A stretch of 17,739 nucleotides of DNA from Lachnospiraceae bacterium (GTDB lineage Bacteria; Bacillota; Clostridia; Lachnospirales; Lachnospiraceae). This document shows, piece by piece, positions 7,110 to 15,111 of the stretch (the stretch's first letter is position 1; every line of letters begins with the position of its first letter). Where the stretch lies: NCBI GenBank assembly GCA_015057205.1, contig SVEW01000037.1, positions 1-17,739 of the forward strand. The letters run 5' to 3'. The translations under genes were made by a program, and so were the position numbers. The notes under the pieces were generated by a model. The model was not told the origin of the DNA and did not search any database. It worked only from the letters and a program-made list of their open reading frames with translations.

Positions 7110-9956
7110 CTATAACTTTAATACATCCAGTAATTCATGCAACAATTCCTCTGCCGCATCATCGTCATATAGTTTCAGTTTCGTTTTTATACTCTGTAAC
7201 ACCTTTCGCGTCTCCGCCTCCAGGTTATATAGTAACAATTCTCTCACCTTGGCAGTGGCATCTTTTGGTTTAAAATCTTCCAACAATCCAAGGATTTCCT
7301 CCACGCGTCGAATTACTTCCTTCTCTGAAATATCCGGGCGCATGATATCCGTTTCTTCCGGTTTCCCTAACTTGCCAAAAGCCCCTAAGACACGCTCCAC
7401 CTCAGACAATATCTCTTCATAATGCTTAAGCAACGCTTCGTACCTGTCCTTTACAAAATCCACTTCTCCATCATGGGTTGCCAATTCATGGGTCTTTGCT
7501 TCAATGGACAGGTTATTTGCCCCAATATTAGCTGAAGCACTCTTTAGGGCATGCACTTCAATCTCATAATCATGATAGTCCTGAGACTCAGCGTATTCCC
7601 GAATCAGCATCACTTTTTCCAAACCATCTGTATAGAAAAGTTCAAGCACTTCAAGATAATCTTCCACATTTTGACGCTTGCGCCGCAACGCATCCTCTAC
7701 ATCCACGCCGGCCATCCACAGCTTCTGCATCTGTTCTTTGCTTACTTCCGTAATCTCTTCTATAGGGGCTTCCACATAATGAATGTCCTGACTCGGAACG
7801 TAAGTTTTCAACAATTCATGCAACTTCATCTTATCGATTGGTTTTGGTAAAAATTCCTGGAAACCATTTTCCATAAACATTTCTTCCGCACCTTTTATGG
7901 CATTGGCTGTCAACGCTACCATAATGGCATTTTTGCCATTTTCTCCACACTCTTCTCGAATCCGTTTCATAGCTTCCACGCCATCCATCTCCGGCATCAT
8001 ATGGTCCATAAAAATAATGCTATATGCGTTTTCTTTAACCATTTCAATTGCCTGCTTGCCACTTGTGGCCTCATCAATCATCATTTGATATCTTGCCATA
8101 AGTCCTACTGCAACCTTTAGGTTTATCTTATTATCATCCACAATTAAAATCTTCGTTGTTGGACAAATAAACTCTTCCATGGCCTTTCCACTTCCTCCTA
8201 ACAATGCCATTTCTTCTTCATCTAGCTCCGCCTTCCTCTGCGGAATGGTAATTTTTGTAACCACACCACCATTTTCTCCAATGGATACATAGATGTTTCC
8301 ACCTAATAAATCCAAATCATTTTTTACAATCACAAGTCCAAGTCCGGTTCCTTCATCTATGGCATCCTTATCGATAACGTCCGTTCCCAGATTTTCAAAA
8401 AATACCGGAATTTCTTCTTCCTTTACTGCCGTTCCGGAATCTGTAATCGTAAACACCAATTCGCCACGTACATCCGAAATTGGATTATAAACAAGTGTTA
8501 GCTTTACATACCCTTCGTCTGTATAACGAATGGCATTACTTAACATATTCACTAACACCTGACGAATCTTGCTTACATCACCCACAAAATGCTTTGGCAT
8601 CTCCTCCTGGCTCTCAATCGCAAGGGTAAGACCCTTATCTGCGGCTATGTACTTCAACATGCCATTGATATCATTCATCAAGGCATCCACACGATACTCC
8701 ACTTCCTTTAATTCCATTCGTCCTGCTTCTATTTTTGAAATATCAAGGATGTTACTAATAATCGTCATCAAACCTGCTGAAGACGTCATCAAGTCTCTTG
8801 CAAGCTCATTCATACGCGGCTCTTTTGCTTCATGCATAATCATATCGCACAACCCGATAATGGAATTCATCGGTGTACGAATCTCAAAAGATAAACTGGA
8901 AAGGAATTCGCTTTTTGCCTTACTTGCCTTATCTGCAACATCTTTCATAGATACCAGTTCATCAAAGAAACCATACATTTCTGTCTGGTCTACAATTAGG
9001 ATTGCATAGCCACGCACTGCTTCATAGCGATCCCGCACAACGTTTAGATGAATTTCGTACAAGTTTCCGTCTGCCTCGTACTCATTCTTACCGGTTCCAT
9101 CCATTACGTCTATTGGAAAATCAGATATATCCGATATAACCGTTTTATCTGTTGCCTTTTGCAGGTCCGGAAAAATGAATTTTGCAGCTTCATTGGCAAA
9201 CAAAATATGATTCTCCGCATCCAACGTTATAACGCCATCATCCATAATATCCAAAACACGTCTGGAGGCCAGGCGATTTACATCAAAGGTATTACTCCTA
9301 TACAATAAGAAAATAGACATCATAACCACCCATACGGCAATAATCGGCGTGATATCATATGGTAAAATGCCAAATATCATATAAAGAAACATAGAAATAA
9401 CCGGCACCAAAGACATCAATCCAACGCCCCGCAATACACTTCTACGATGCACTTCCTGTTCTCTATGATACTCGTTAAGCAGCTTATATATTGCAATCAA
9501 ATAGGGAACTATGATAACAACCAAAAAAAGATATTGCAATGGCCCATAAGACACCACGACATGGAAGGATGGCTCATTCACACCTTCAAAATTCGTGTAA
9601 TATAAATGCGTAATCGGATCGGTCCACACCGATGCAATTACAATTAAACCCAACGCATAGCATCCCCAGATTACTTCTTTTCTCAGTTTTCGATTACAAT
9701 GCAGGGAAACAAACATCAAAAAAGCGATGGAATAAAATGTACTTCCAACGTACTCTACCATCGTAGCACCCATAACACCTTCCACCGTATTCGAAGTCAG
9801 TTCCAGATACAGTCCTAAATTATGGACAAATCCAAGTAGCAACATAAATACCAGCAGCCGTTGTTCTTGTGACTTTTCCTTTCCCATTAAATAAAATATT
9901 GCTGTACCGGACACAATCAACGTAACTAGCACTATAACCAAATACAAGTGAACCAT
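7110..9956 (-). CDS. 7TM-PAS hybrid histidine kinase with receiver and HPt; phospho-accepting His missing
   Basis: Protein of 948 residues from the ATG at 9956, chosen because AGGAGG lies 6 bases upstream; the ATG at 9998 has no SD and sits about 6 bases from the predicted transcript start. Order of parts: seven membrane segments (about 3-220, HisKA_7TM-like), PAS (about 235-325), HisKA-like helices (about 345-415), ATPase domain (about 450-575), receiver (about 602-720; Asp607/608, Asp651, Lys705 intact), HPt (about 740-855; His802 in VHALKSASANIGA intact), then one copy of the helical module shared with the downstream regulator (880-948). In the HisKA motif the expected SHEIRTP reads SFEIRTP: residue 357 is Phe (TTT, 8888-8886). 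The ATPase G1 box is DSGTAV rather than DxGxG, while the N-box Asn474 and G2 box GTGLGL are kept. Either the kinase is catalytically dead and relays phosphate received from other kinases, or it acts allosterically or as a phosphatase. Confidence 0.92.
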   Translation of the reverse strand: MVHLYLVIVLVTLIVSGTAIFYLMGKEKSQEQRLLVFMLLLGFVHNLGLYLELTSNTVEGVMGATMVEYVGSTFYSIAFLMFVSLHCNRKLRKEVIWGCYALGLIVIASVWTDPITHLYYTNFEGVNEPSFHVVVSYGPLQYLFLVVIIVPYLIAIYKLLNEYHREQEVHRRSVLRGVGLMSLVPVISMFLYMIFGILPYDITPIIAVWVVMMSIFLLYRSNTFDVNRLASRRVLDIMDDGVITLDAENHILFANEAAKFIFPDLQKATDKTVISDISDFPIDVMDGTGKNEYEADGNLYEIHLNVVRDRYEAVRGYAILIVDQTEMYGFFDELVSMKDVADKASKAKSEFLSSLSFEIRTPMNSIIGLCDMIMHEAKEPRMNELARDLMTSSAGLMTIISNILDISKIEAGRMELKEVEYRVDALMNDINGMLKYIAADKGLTLAIESQEEMPKHFVGDVSKIRQVLVNMLSNAIRYTDEGYVKLTLVYNPISDVRGELVFTITDSGTAVKEEEIPVFFENLGTDVIDKDAIDEGTGLGLVIVKNDLDLLGGNIYVSIGENGGVVTKITIPQRKAELDEEEMALLGGSGKAMEEFICPTTKILIVDDNKINLKVAVGLMARYQMMIDEATSGKQAIEMVKENAYSIIFMDHMMPEMDGVEAMKRIREECGENGKNAIMVALTANAIKGAEEMFMENGFQEFLPKPIDKMKLHELLKTYVPSQDIHYVEAPIEEITEVSKEQMQKLWMAGVDVEDALRRKRQNVEDYLEVLELFYTDGLEKVMLIREYAESQDYHDYEIEVHALKSASANIGANNLSIEAKTHELATHDGEVDFVKDRYEALLKHYEEILSEVERVLGAFGKLGKPEETDIMRPDISEKEVIRRVEEILGLLEDFKPKDATAKVRELLLYNLEAETRKVLQSIKTKLKLYDDDAAEELLHELLDVLKL

Positions 9957-9962
9957 AGTCTC

Positions 9963-9968
9963 CCTCCT
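9963..9968 (-). promoter_or_regulatory. AGGAGG ribosome binding site that decides the 7TM kinase start
   Basis: A perfect AGGAGG stands 6 bases before the ATG at 9956. The alternative ATG at 9998 lacks any SD, and its use would add 14 residues ahead of the first membrane segment. Confidence 0.75.
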
Positions 9969-9971
9969 CAC

Positions 9972-9998
9972 ATGCACGCACCAAACAAATACGTGCAT
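9972..9998 (-). repeat. Leader hairpin next to the kinase ribosome binding site
   Basis: Perfect 7-bp inverted repeat ATGCACG (9972-9978) and CGTGCAT (9992-9998) with a 13-base spacer. It lies between the predicted promoter and the AGGAGG, ending 3 bases from it. It could be an RNA hairpin affecting translation or an operator for a dimeric regulator; the sequence alone cannot tell. Confidence 0.45.
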
Positions 9999-10010
9999 AA
10001 CATATAATCT

Positions 10011-10019
10011 ATTCTAGCA
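10011..10019 (-). promoter_or_regulatory. TG-extended -10 promoter of the kinase-regulator operon
   Basis: The minus strand reads TGCTAGAAT (10019-10011), an extended -10 about 55 bases before the chosen ATG. The upstream region is A/T-rich without a good -35 (TTGTGA lies at 20-base spacing). Confidence 0.45.
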
Positions 10020-10109
10020 CATTTTCTCAAATTTTTTCACAACTCCACAAATTTACCACACTTTTTTTCGACTTTCTTAATACTTGGGGGCAATAATATC
10101 TTCCGGTTA

Positions 10110-10188
10110 TGTATAGTAAGAAGGCATATGCGCACCGCGATTCCAGCCCGTGGGCTGCGAGCGGCAGCATATGCCTTCTTTCTATACA
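10110..10188. repeat. Long nested inverted repeat downstream of the chemoreceptor gene
   Basis: The outer arms 10110-10131 and 10167-10188 are complementary over 22 bases with a single mismatch. The 35 bases between them fold again: CCGC (10135-10138) with GCGG (10161-10164), and inside these CAGCCC with GGGCTG (about 10145-10158). It begins 13 bases after the chemoreceptor stop. Neither strand has a strong T run after the stem, so it is not a textbook terminator. It may be a 3'-end stabilising or terminating structure, or a copy of a dispersed palindromic repeat; a genome search for copies would decide. Confidence 0.7.
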
Positions 10189-10201
10189 GTAATGGAAGAA
10201 A

Positions 10202-12217
10202 TTACTGGAAGAACTCCATCTCTTCTTTTAATTCTTTCGCAACATCCTTCAACTCATCCGCAGATTCGGCCAATGTAGTTACCGTTGCTGACAACTCTTC
10301 CACAGCGGCTCCGGTTGTTTCGGTTGATGCCGCATTCTCCTGCGAAATTGCAGACAAGGATGCCATAGCATTGCTTACTACACGGTTACTGGTTACACAG
10401 GTATCTGTTTGCGAAGAAATCTGTGCAACACTGCCTACGGTTGTATCAATATCATCTAACATTCCCTCTACGGAAACAAGGGTTTCACTAAGTGCCTCCT
10501 GCTGTGATTTATTGCCTTCCATAATCTCAGCAGCTGCTGCCACCGCATCCTGGGACTGCGCTAATAACGCATCCATAACGCCTCGAATTTCGGAAGCCAT
10601 ACTTTCAGAATCATCCGCCAACTTACGAATTTCTTCTGCAACAACGGCAAATCCTCTACCGGCCTCACCGGCACGCGCAGCCTCAATAGAAGCATTCAAT
10701 GACAAAAGGTTTGTCTGCGCCGCAATATCGGAAATACCTTCCACACGTTCGTTGATATCTGCAACTGCATTTTCAGTTGCCGCAATCTTAGTAGAGATTT
10801 CATCAATCTTCTCTGACATACTCTCACTAATCCTCTGGAAGTTCTGTAAGGAATGAGAGGATGCTTCCGATGCTTCTTTCATTCTGTTCGCCAAGTCATT
10901 TAGCTCTGTCGTACTGCCCTGTACATTTTCTACTGCGTCCGTAATCAAACCGGTATTTTCAGCAGAATCCTGTACTTCTTTTGCCTGCTGCATAGCACCG
11001 GCTGCAATCTCCTGCACTGTATTTGCTACGCTGTCCGTAGTCTGCGCAATCTGGTTTGCCATAATGGACAAATCCTCCGAAGATGCACCCACATGCGCTG
11101 AAGAATCTTTAATCTTACGAACAATGCCATCCAACTTCTCAATTACCGCGTTGGAATTACGAACCATCTGACCAAATTCATCCTTACGTTTCGTAAACTT
11201 TGTAATTTTAGCAAAACGTCCCTGAGCCAGCTGATGAAGCATTCCATCCACCTCAAAAATCGGTTTCACAAAGGAATTTGCTAACATAAAGGACAGGATA
11301 ACTACAACTATCATCATCACAATACCAAGAATAACAATGGTCATAGCACTTCTATTCGCCTCTGACACTACGTTTTTCTCTGCAATTGCTACACATACGG
11401 TATAGCCTGTAATCGGCTCTTTATAATAAGCAACGTAAGACTTTGTACTAGTTGCGGTACTCAAATATACATCGTGATCTTTTCCGGAAGTCATATACGG
11501 CGAGGCGCTAAAATCCTGCGGTTCATCGTCCGCCTTAATTTCGTACTGCGAATGAGCAGCTAAAATGCCCTTCTCATCTATTAAAAATGCGTTATTTGAT
11601 TCTCTTGCCAGCAATTCGTGGAATGCGGCTAAATTAAAGTTGCGATGTACCATTCCGACAACTTCACCGGATGCCGGATCCTTAATCGGTACCGCAATAG
11701 AGATACACCGTTGCCCGGTGGACGCACTAACAATAATCTCTGAAATCGTTGCCTCTCCAGCCATGGCCTTCTGGAAGTATTCACGTTCAGAAATATCTGC
11801 CATCTCCGCTTCATCACTTCGCATCATCATGAGTCCGTCTTTTCCGGTAATAACAATTGCATTTCCATCATTAAAGGAATCACAAATACTGGCAATCTGC
11901 TCCCTCACTTCACTAAATCCTGTTTCTCCATCCTTTACATAAGCCACGGTACTCGGTGCTTTTGCTAACGCTTCGATGGCCATCTGATTTTGCTTAATAA
12001 CTCCATTAATTTCCGCTTCCAAATAATGGGCTTGCCATGCAAGTGTTTCCTCTGCGTCAGATTTTGCCTTGCCTGTGGACGATAAATAACTAATGACAAT
12101 TGCAATCAGAAGCGGAATTGCCGCTACGCCCATCATACAAAGTATCAACCTTGTCTTAACGCTGTTTTTCATACTTATGGATGACTTGTCCTTTTTTTCA
12201 TTGCTTTCTTTTTTCAT
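10202..12217 (-). CDS. Methyl-accepting chemotaxis protein with dCache sensor
   Basis: Chemoreceptor of 671 residues. A short charged N-terminus is followed by membrane segment 1 (about 23-45), an extracytoplasmic dCache-type ligand-binding region (about 46-285, with the Cache-like stretch around REYFQKAMAGEATISE), membrane segment 2 (about 291-313), HAMP (about 314-367) and the long MCP coiled-coil hairpin. The hairpin tip that contacts CheA and CheW is canonical (DIAAQTNLLSLNASIEAARA, about 497-516, continuing through GEAGRGFAVVAEEIRKLA). There is no C-terminal CheR-binding pentapeptide. It should direct swimming toward or away from a small ligand, which the sequence does not identify. AGGAGG lies 10 bases before the ATG, and the gene has its own promoter. 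No other che or flagellar genes are here, so it is an orphan receptor feeding a distant chemotaxis core. Confidence 0.96.
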   Translation of the reverse strand: MKKESNEKKDKSSISMKNSVKTRLILCMMGVAAIPLLIAIVISYLSSTGKAKSDAEETLAWQAHYLEAEINGVIKQNQMAIEALAKAPSTVAYVKDGETGFSEVREQIASICDSFNDGNAIVITGKDGLMMMRSDEAEMADISEREYFQKAMAGEATISEIIVSASTGQRCISIAVPIKDPASGEVVGMVHRNFNLAAFHELLARESNNAFLIDEKGILAAHSQYEIKADDEPQDFSASPYMTSGKDHDVYLSTATSTKSYVAYYKEPITGYTVCVAIAEKNVVSEANRSAMTIVILGIVMMIVVVILSFMLANSFVKPIFEVDGMLHQLAQGRFAKITKFTKRKDEFGQMVRNSNAVIEKLDGIVRKIKDSSAHVGASSEDLSIMANQIAQTTDSVANTVQEIAAGAMQQAKEVQDSAENTGLITDAVENVQGSTTELNDLANRMKEASEASSHSLQNFQRISESMSEKIDEISTKIAATENAVADINERVEGISDIAAQTNLLSLNASIEAARAGEAGRGFAVVAEEIRKLADDSESMASEIRGVMDALLAQSQDAVAAAAEIMEGNKSQQEALSETLVSVEGMLDDIDTTVGSVAQISSQTDTCVTSNRVVSNAMASLSAISQENAASTETTGAAVEELSATVTTLAESADELKDVAKELKEEMEFFQ

Positions 12218-12254
12218 ACTGAATTAACCTCCTTGCATAGTAGTCCATGGCACA

Positions 12255-12263
12255 AGTATAGCA
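12255..12263 (-). promoter_or_regulatory. TG-extended -10 promoter of the chemoreceptor gene
   Basis: The minus strand reads TGCTATACT (12263-12255), giving a leader of about 31 bases to the ATG. The 13 bases at 12254-12266 equal those at 1595-1607 before the GGDEF gene. No good -35 is seen, and the sequence does not resemble the SigD (sigma-28) consensus often used for motility genes. Confidence 0.55.
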
Positions 12264-12283
12264 CAACTATTTTGTAAATAAAT

Positions 12284-12320
12284 GAAAACCATAAAATGTT
12301 CAGAATTTTTATATGTTTTC
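12284..12320 (-). terminator. Weak AT-rich hairpin after the ECF S-subunit gene
   Basis: GAAAAC (12284-12289) pairs with GTTTTC (12315-12320), and ATAAAA (12291-12296) with TTTTAT (12307-12312). It starts 2 bases past the stop codon and is followed on the minus strand by ATTTATTT. The low GC makes it a doubtful terminator, but nothing better separates the operon from the chemoreceptor promoter. Confidence 0.35.
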
Positions 12321-12322
12321 AA

Positions 12323-12868
12323 CTATTTTTCTTCCAAGAGCAACCGTTTCAAATCCGGAATCTTCATAAACAGGGGCACAAGTACCAGTAAAAGAATCAC
12401 AGCAAATGCTCCCTGCAACAAATTAAATGGAATACCCAAAGCCGCTGAAGTTACTGCTGTCCGAATGCCAGTCGCCCTTTGTGATGTCGCAACTACTAAC
12501 CCTGTTTCGAATAAAAAATAACCACCTACCATAATCAATTCGCAAAAAATGCCCAACGGAATCAATACATACTTCTTCACCTTGTGACGATGAAATAAGC
12601 CACCACATACAATGGCACATAAAGACTTGATTACAAACGTTGCGGGAACGTAAATAGCATAGCCATTTACCAGATCGGCCATAGCCGAGCCAATGCCCGC
12701 AGCCATTCCACCATAAAACGGCCCCAGAAAAATGCCACTAAATAATACAAAGGCATCTCCCAAATGTACATAACCACTAGTAATCCCCGTTGGAACATGA
12801 ATCATGGTTCCAATACAGCACAACGCAGCAAACAATGCTGCAATAACTAATTGTTTTGTTTGTTTCAT
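12323..12868 (-). CDS. ECF transporter substrate-binding (S) subunit
   Basis: Integral membrane protein of 181 residues. It begins with the typical S-subunit N-terminus (MKQTKQLVIAALFAALCCIG), has about five to six membrane helices, and carries the conserved GYVHLGDAFVLFSG and YVPATFVIKSL stretches of the ECF S family (PF12822-like). S subunits capture a vitamin or other micronutrient and dock onto a shared EcfA/EcfA'/EcfT energising module, which is not in the window. The ATG at 12868 overlaps the MATE stop codon as ATGA, which fixes the start; a 27-residue upstream extension in the same frame is antibiotic-efflux gene sequence read out of frame. The substrate cannot be read from sequence. 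Position in an operon with NAD+ synthase makes a pyridine precursor such as niacin a possible but untested candidate. Confidence 0.85.
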   Translation of the reverse strand: MKQTKQLVIAALFAALCCIGTMIHVPTGITSGYVHLGDAFVLFSGIFLGPFYGGMAAGIGSAMADLVNGYAIYVPATFVIKSLCAIVCGGLFHRHKVKKYVLIPLGIFCELIMVGGYFLFETGLVVATSQRATGIRTAVTSAALGIPFNLLQGAFAVILLLVLVPLFMKIPDLKRLLLEEK

Positions 12869-14190
12869 TCTCCTTTTCCCATTCCTTTCTTTACTAAAAC
12901 AATTGCAATTACCAATATGATTGCCTCCGAAACCGGAAAGGACAACCACACACCCACCATACCTGCTTTTGCTACAAATAACAGGAACAATAGCACCGGT
13001 ACCATAACGGTTCCACCTCTTAAAACGGCTATGGCAAAGGCCGGCTTCACCTTCTCCCTTGAGTTACAATAAACTCCAAGTACAACGGACACGCCTGCAA
13101 AGAAAATTCCTGTAAAATAAATACGCACTCCCTCACTGGCTATTTTTCGAAGTGTTACCAAATGCTCCCCGTTAAACAATTCAGCAATAGGTACTGCATA
13201 GACCGCTAAAACAGTATACATTAGTGTAGAAAAGGCCACTGTGATTTCCACACCATACCGCAACAGCTTCCTAGTCGTCTCTTCCTTTCCCAACCCATAA
13301 TAGGTACTAACAAGAGGCTGCATTCCCTGTGCAATTCCATTGTAAATAGCCATTACCACAATTGCTATATTCGCCACTACACCATAGGCGGCAACACCCA
13401 CATTTCCGGTCTGACTAAGAATTGCCCAATTAAAAACCAATACCACCACTCCGGCAGCAAGTTCTGTAACCGCCGAAGTCAACCCCAGCTTCGCAACTTC
13501 CATTATCAATGCCGGCCTAAGGGTTGGTTTATGCAAATGAAATTGATTCTTTTTCTTAAACACATGGATCGACAGAATAATCAGATTCACCCAGGGCGAA
13601 AAACCGGTAGCCAGTGCCGCTCCTATCATCCCCATGTGCATCGGATATATAAAAATATAATCAAATACGATATTAAACAGACTTCCTGCCAGCGTTGCTA
13701 TCATGGCAAGTCGCGGGTTAAAGTCATTTTTAACCAAAAGATTACAGGTTGAATTTAACAGAAAAAAGGGTGTAAATAACAACACTGTCCGCATGTACTC
13801 TGCTGACAATGCTACCATTTCACCCTTTGCTCCCATCATAATCATGAAGGGCTTTGAAAAAACAAAAATAACCAAAGCCAGAATCGTTCCAAACAATCCT
13901 GCCCACAAAATAGTACTACATACCAATTCATCTGCTTCTTCATCCTGTTTGCGCGCTTTGCAAATAGCGTACTTTGTTCCGCAGCCTACGCTAAACAAAA
14001 ATCCAAAAGCCTGTTGAAAACTAAAAAGTGGCAGCGCAAGATTCAATGCCGTTAGCCCGTCTGCGCCCACACCATTTCCTATAAAAAACGTATCCACCAG
14101 TATATAGCAGGAAACCCCCACCATACTTAAGATGTTCAATGACACGAACTGTATAAACTGACGTTTAACGTTTTGTCCTCTTGTCTCCAT
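12865..14190 (-). CDS. MATE family multidrug/sodium efflux protein
   Basis: Polytopic membrane protein of 441 residues with about twelve helices in two homologous MatE halves, a normal length for the family. Family-like stretches include FIQFVSLNILSMVGVSCYIL and DTFFIGNGVGADGLTALNLA at the start and the second-half GVVANIAIVVMAIYNGIAQG region. MATE proteins export cationic drugs, toxins or metabolites by sodium or proton antiport across the cytoplasmic membrane. The ATG is 3 bases after the stop of the DUF4097-like gene, with AGGAG 11 bases upstream, and the stop overlaps the next start by 4 bases. Substrate is unknown; the close link with an ECF S subunit could mean handling of a related small molecule (inference). 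Confidence 0.93.
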   Translation of the reverse strand: METRGQNVKRQFIQFVSLNILSMVGVSCYILVDTFFIGNGVGADGLTALNLALPLFSFQQAFGFLFSVGCGTKYAICKARKQDEEADELVCSTILWAGLFGTILALVIFVFSKPFMIMMGAKGEMVALSAEYMRTVLLFTPFFLLNSTCNLLVKNDFNPRLAMIATLAGSLFNIVFDYIFIYPMHMGMIGAALATGFSPWVNLIILSIHVFKKKNQFHLHKPTLRPALIMEVAKLGLTSAVTELAAGVVVLVFNWAILSQTGNVGVAAYGVVANIAIVVMAIYNGIAQGMQPLVSTYYGLGKEETTRKLLRYGVEITVAFSTLMYTVLAVYAVPIAELFNGEHLVTLRKIASEGVRIYFTGIFFAGVSVVLGVYCNSREKVKPAFAIAVLRGGTVMVPVLLFLLFVAKAGMVGVWLSFPVSEAIILVIAIVLVKKGMGKGE

Positions 14191-14193
14191 GCT

Positions 14194-15111
14194 CTATGCT
14201 TCTCCTGTTGAAATCGTAATACTTCCTGTTTTGGTAAAAAGAGACAGATGCGGATTTTTCCCTTCGCCTTCTATCTTCTTCTCAATATTCTCTCCGGCAA
14301 ATTCGATGCTTCCTTCTTGCGGTTCTGCTGCGATATCATACTCATCGTACCCTCTTTTCATGCTGACCGTCACCGTTCCGTTCTGGTTCTTCACATCCAG
14401 TTCCTTTACCACATCCATCTGGTCGGCGCGAAACACACCATCTTCAATCTGTAAACATATCTCATCAAATTCCACTTGTTTAATAAAAAGATTTGCTGTG
14501 TTGGCATCTGCTAAAAAGGATTTCCCCATGCAGCTTTCAGCCATAAAGCTACCGTCATCCATATGAATCCGAACAGCATCCACCTGCCCCGTATAGGAAA
14601 CAGAGGTTGCGCCTCCTTTTTGCGATAAGGAAAAGGACTGCAAATGTTTCAGTTTCGGAAGCGTTACCTCAATGTAAGAACCTTCTGAGGCCTCCTCTTC
14701 ATCCAAATTCGCCTGAATAATGCTGATAATACCATCTTTCAACTCACAGGAAATCGCATCCTCATCGCTTCCTATCTGGGTAAAGACCTCAACATCCGTT
14801 GCTTCCTCCGATTCCACAATGTGGATGGTGGCATACTCCGCTTTGATATCAATTCCTTTTACCTTGTTCGCCTTGTAAACGCTACTCTCATCACCAAAAT
14901 CTCCGAAATATCCACCTGTTTCAAAATACCCATCCCAATCCATTTCGTGCTCCAATTGCCATTCGTCCGGAGCCGTTAAATTTGCAATCTCTGCCTTATG
15001 CTCTCTTCTTTCTGCTTTTCGCATCCGCTGAACCGTATAAACTCCCACCAGACAGCTTATGCTAACAATTACAAGCACAAAGCAAAGAAGTTGTTGTAAC
15101 TTCTTTCTCAT
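14194..15111 (-). CDS. Membrane-anchored DUF4097-like beta-repeat protein
   Basis: Protein of 305 residues with one N-terminal membrane anchor (about 6-27) and an outward domain. After an acidic linker (about 50-80) the rest is rich in short beta strands of repeating pattern, ending in TKTGSITISTGEA, which resembles the closing strands of DUF4097 (putative adhesin / beta-strand repeat) proteins. No enzymatic motif is seen. In Firmicutes such proteins often accompany envelope-stress or anti-sigma systems, but no such partner lies here. The ATG overlaps the nadE stop as ATGA, and no strong SD stands at normal distance, so translation probably depends on coupling to nadE. Cys20 lies in the hydrophobic stretch, but the residues before it do not fit a lipobox. 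Confidence 0.75.
   Translation of the reverse strand: MRKKLQQLLCFVLVIVSISCLVGVYTVQRMRKAERREHKAEIANLTAPDEWQLEHEMDWDGYFETGGYFGDFGDESSVYKANKVKGIDIKAEYATIHIVESEEATDVEVFTQIGSDEDAISCELKDGIISIIQANLDEEEASEGSYIEVTLPKLKHLQSFSLSQKGGATSVSYTGQVDAVRIHMDDGSFMAESCMGKSFLADANTANLFIKQVEFDEICLQIEDGVFRADQMDVVKELDVKNQNGTVTVSMKRGYDEYDIAAEPQEGSIEFAGENIEKKIEGEGKNPHLSLFTKTGSITISTGEA

Noticed and set aside
8569..9009. Plus-strand open frame of about 146 codons inside the 7TM kinase gene
   Set aside because: Shadow of the kinase core coding sequence on the other strand; no family motif or SD.
9999..10109. Riboswitch (for example c-di-GMP type) in the kinase leader
   Set aside because: Apart from the short hairpin near the ribosome binding site I see no conserved aptamer core or a terminator/antiterminator pair.
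10128..10856. Long plus-strand open frame opposite the chemoreceptor gene
   Set aside because: It is antisense to the conserved MCP hairpin, has a Ser/Ala-rich composition expected from complementing Ala/Glu/Ser codons, and its start lies inside the inverted repeat without a ribosome binding site.
12869..12949. N-terminal extension of the ECF S subunit by 27 residues
   Set aside because: This stretch lies within the MATE gene, has no hydrophobic or family-like features, and the ATGA overlap gives a better start at 12868.
14990..15111. Lipoprotein signal in the DUF4097-like protein
   Set aside because: The residues before Cys20 (Ser-Ile-Ser) do not fit a lipobox; a plain membrane anchor is more likely.
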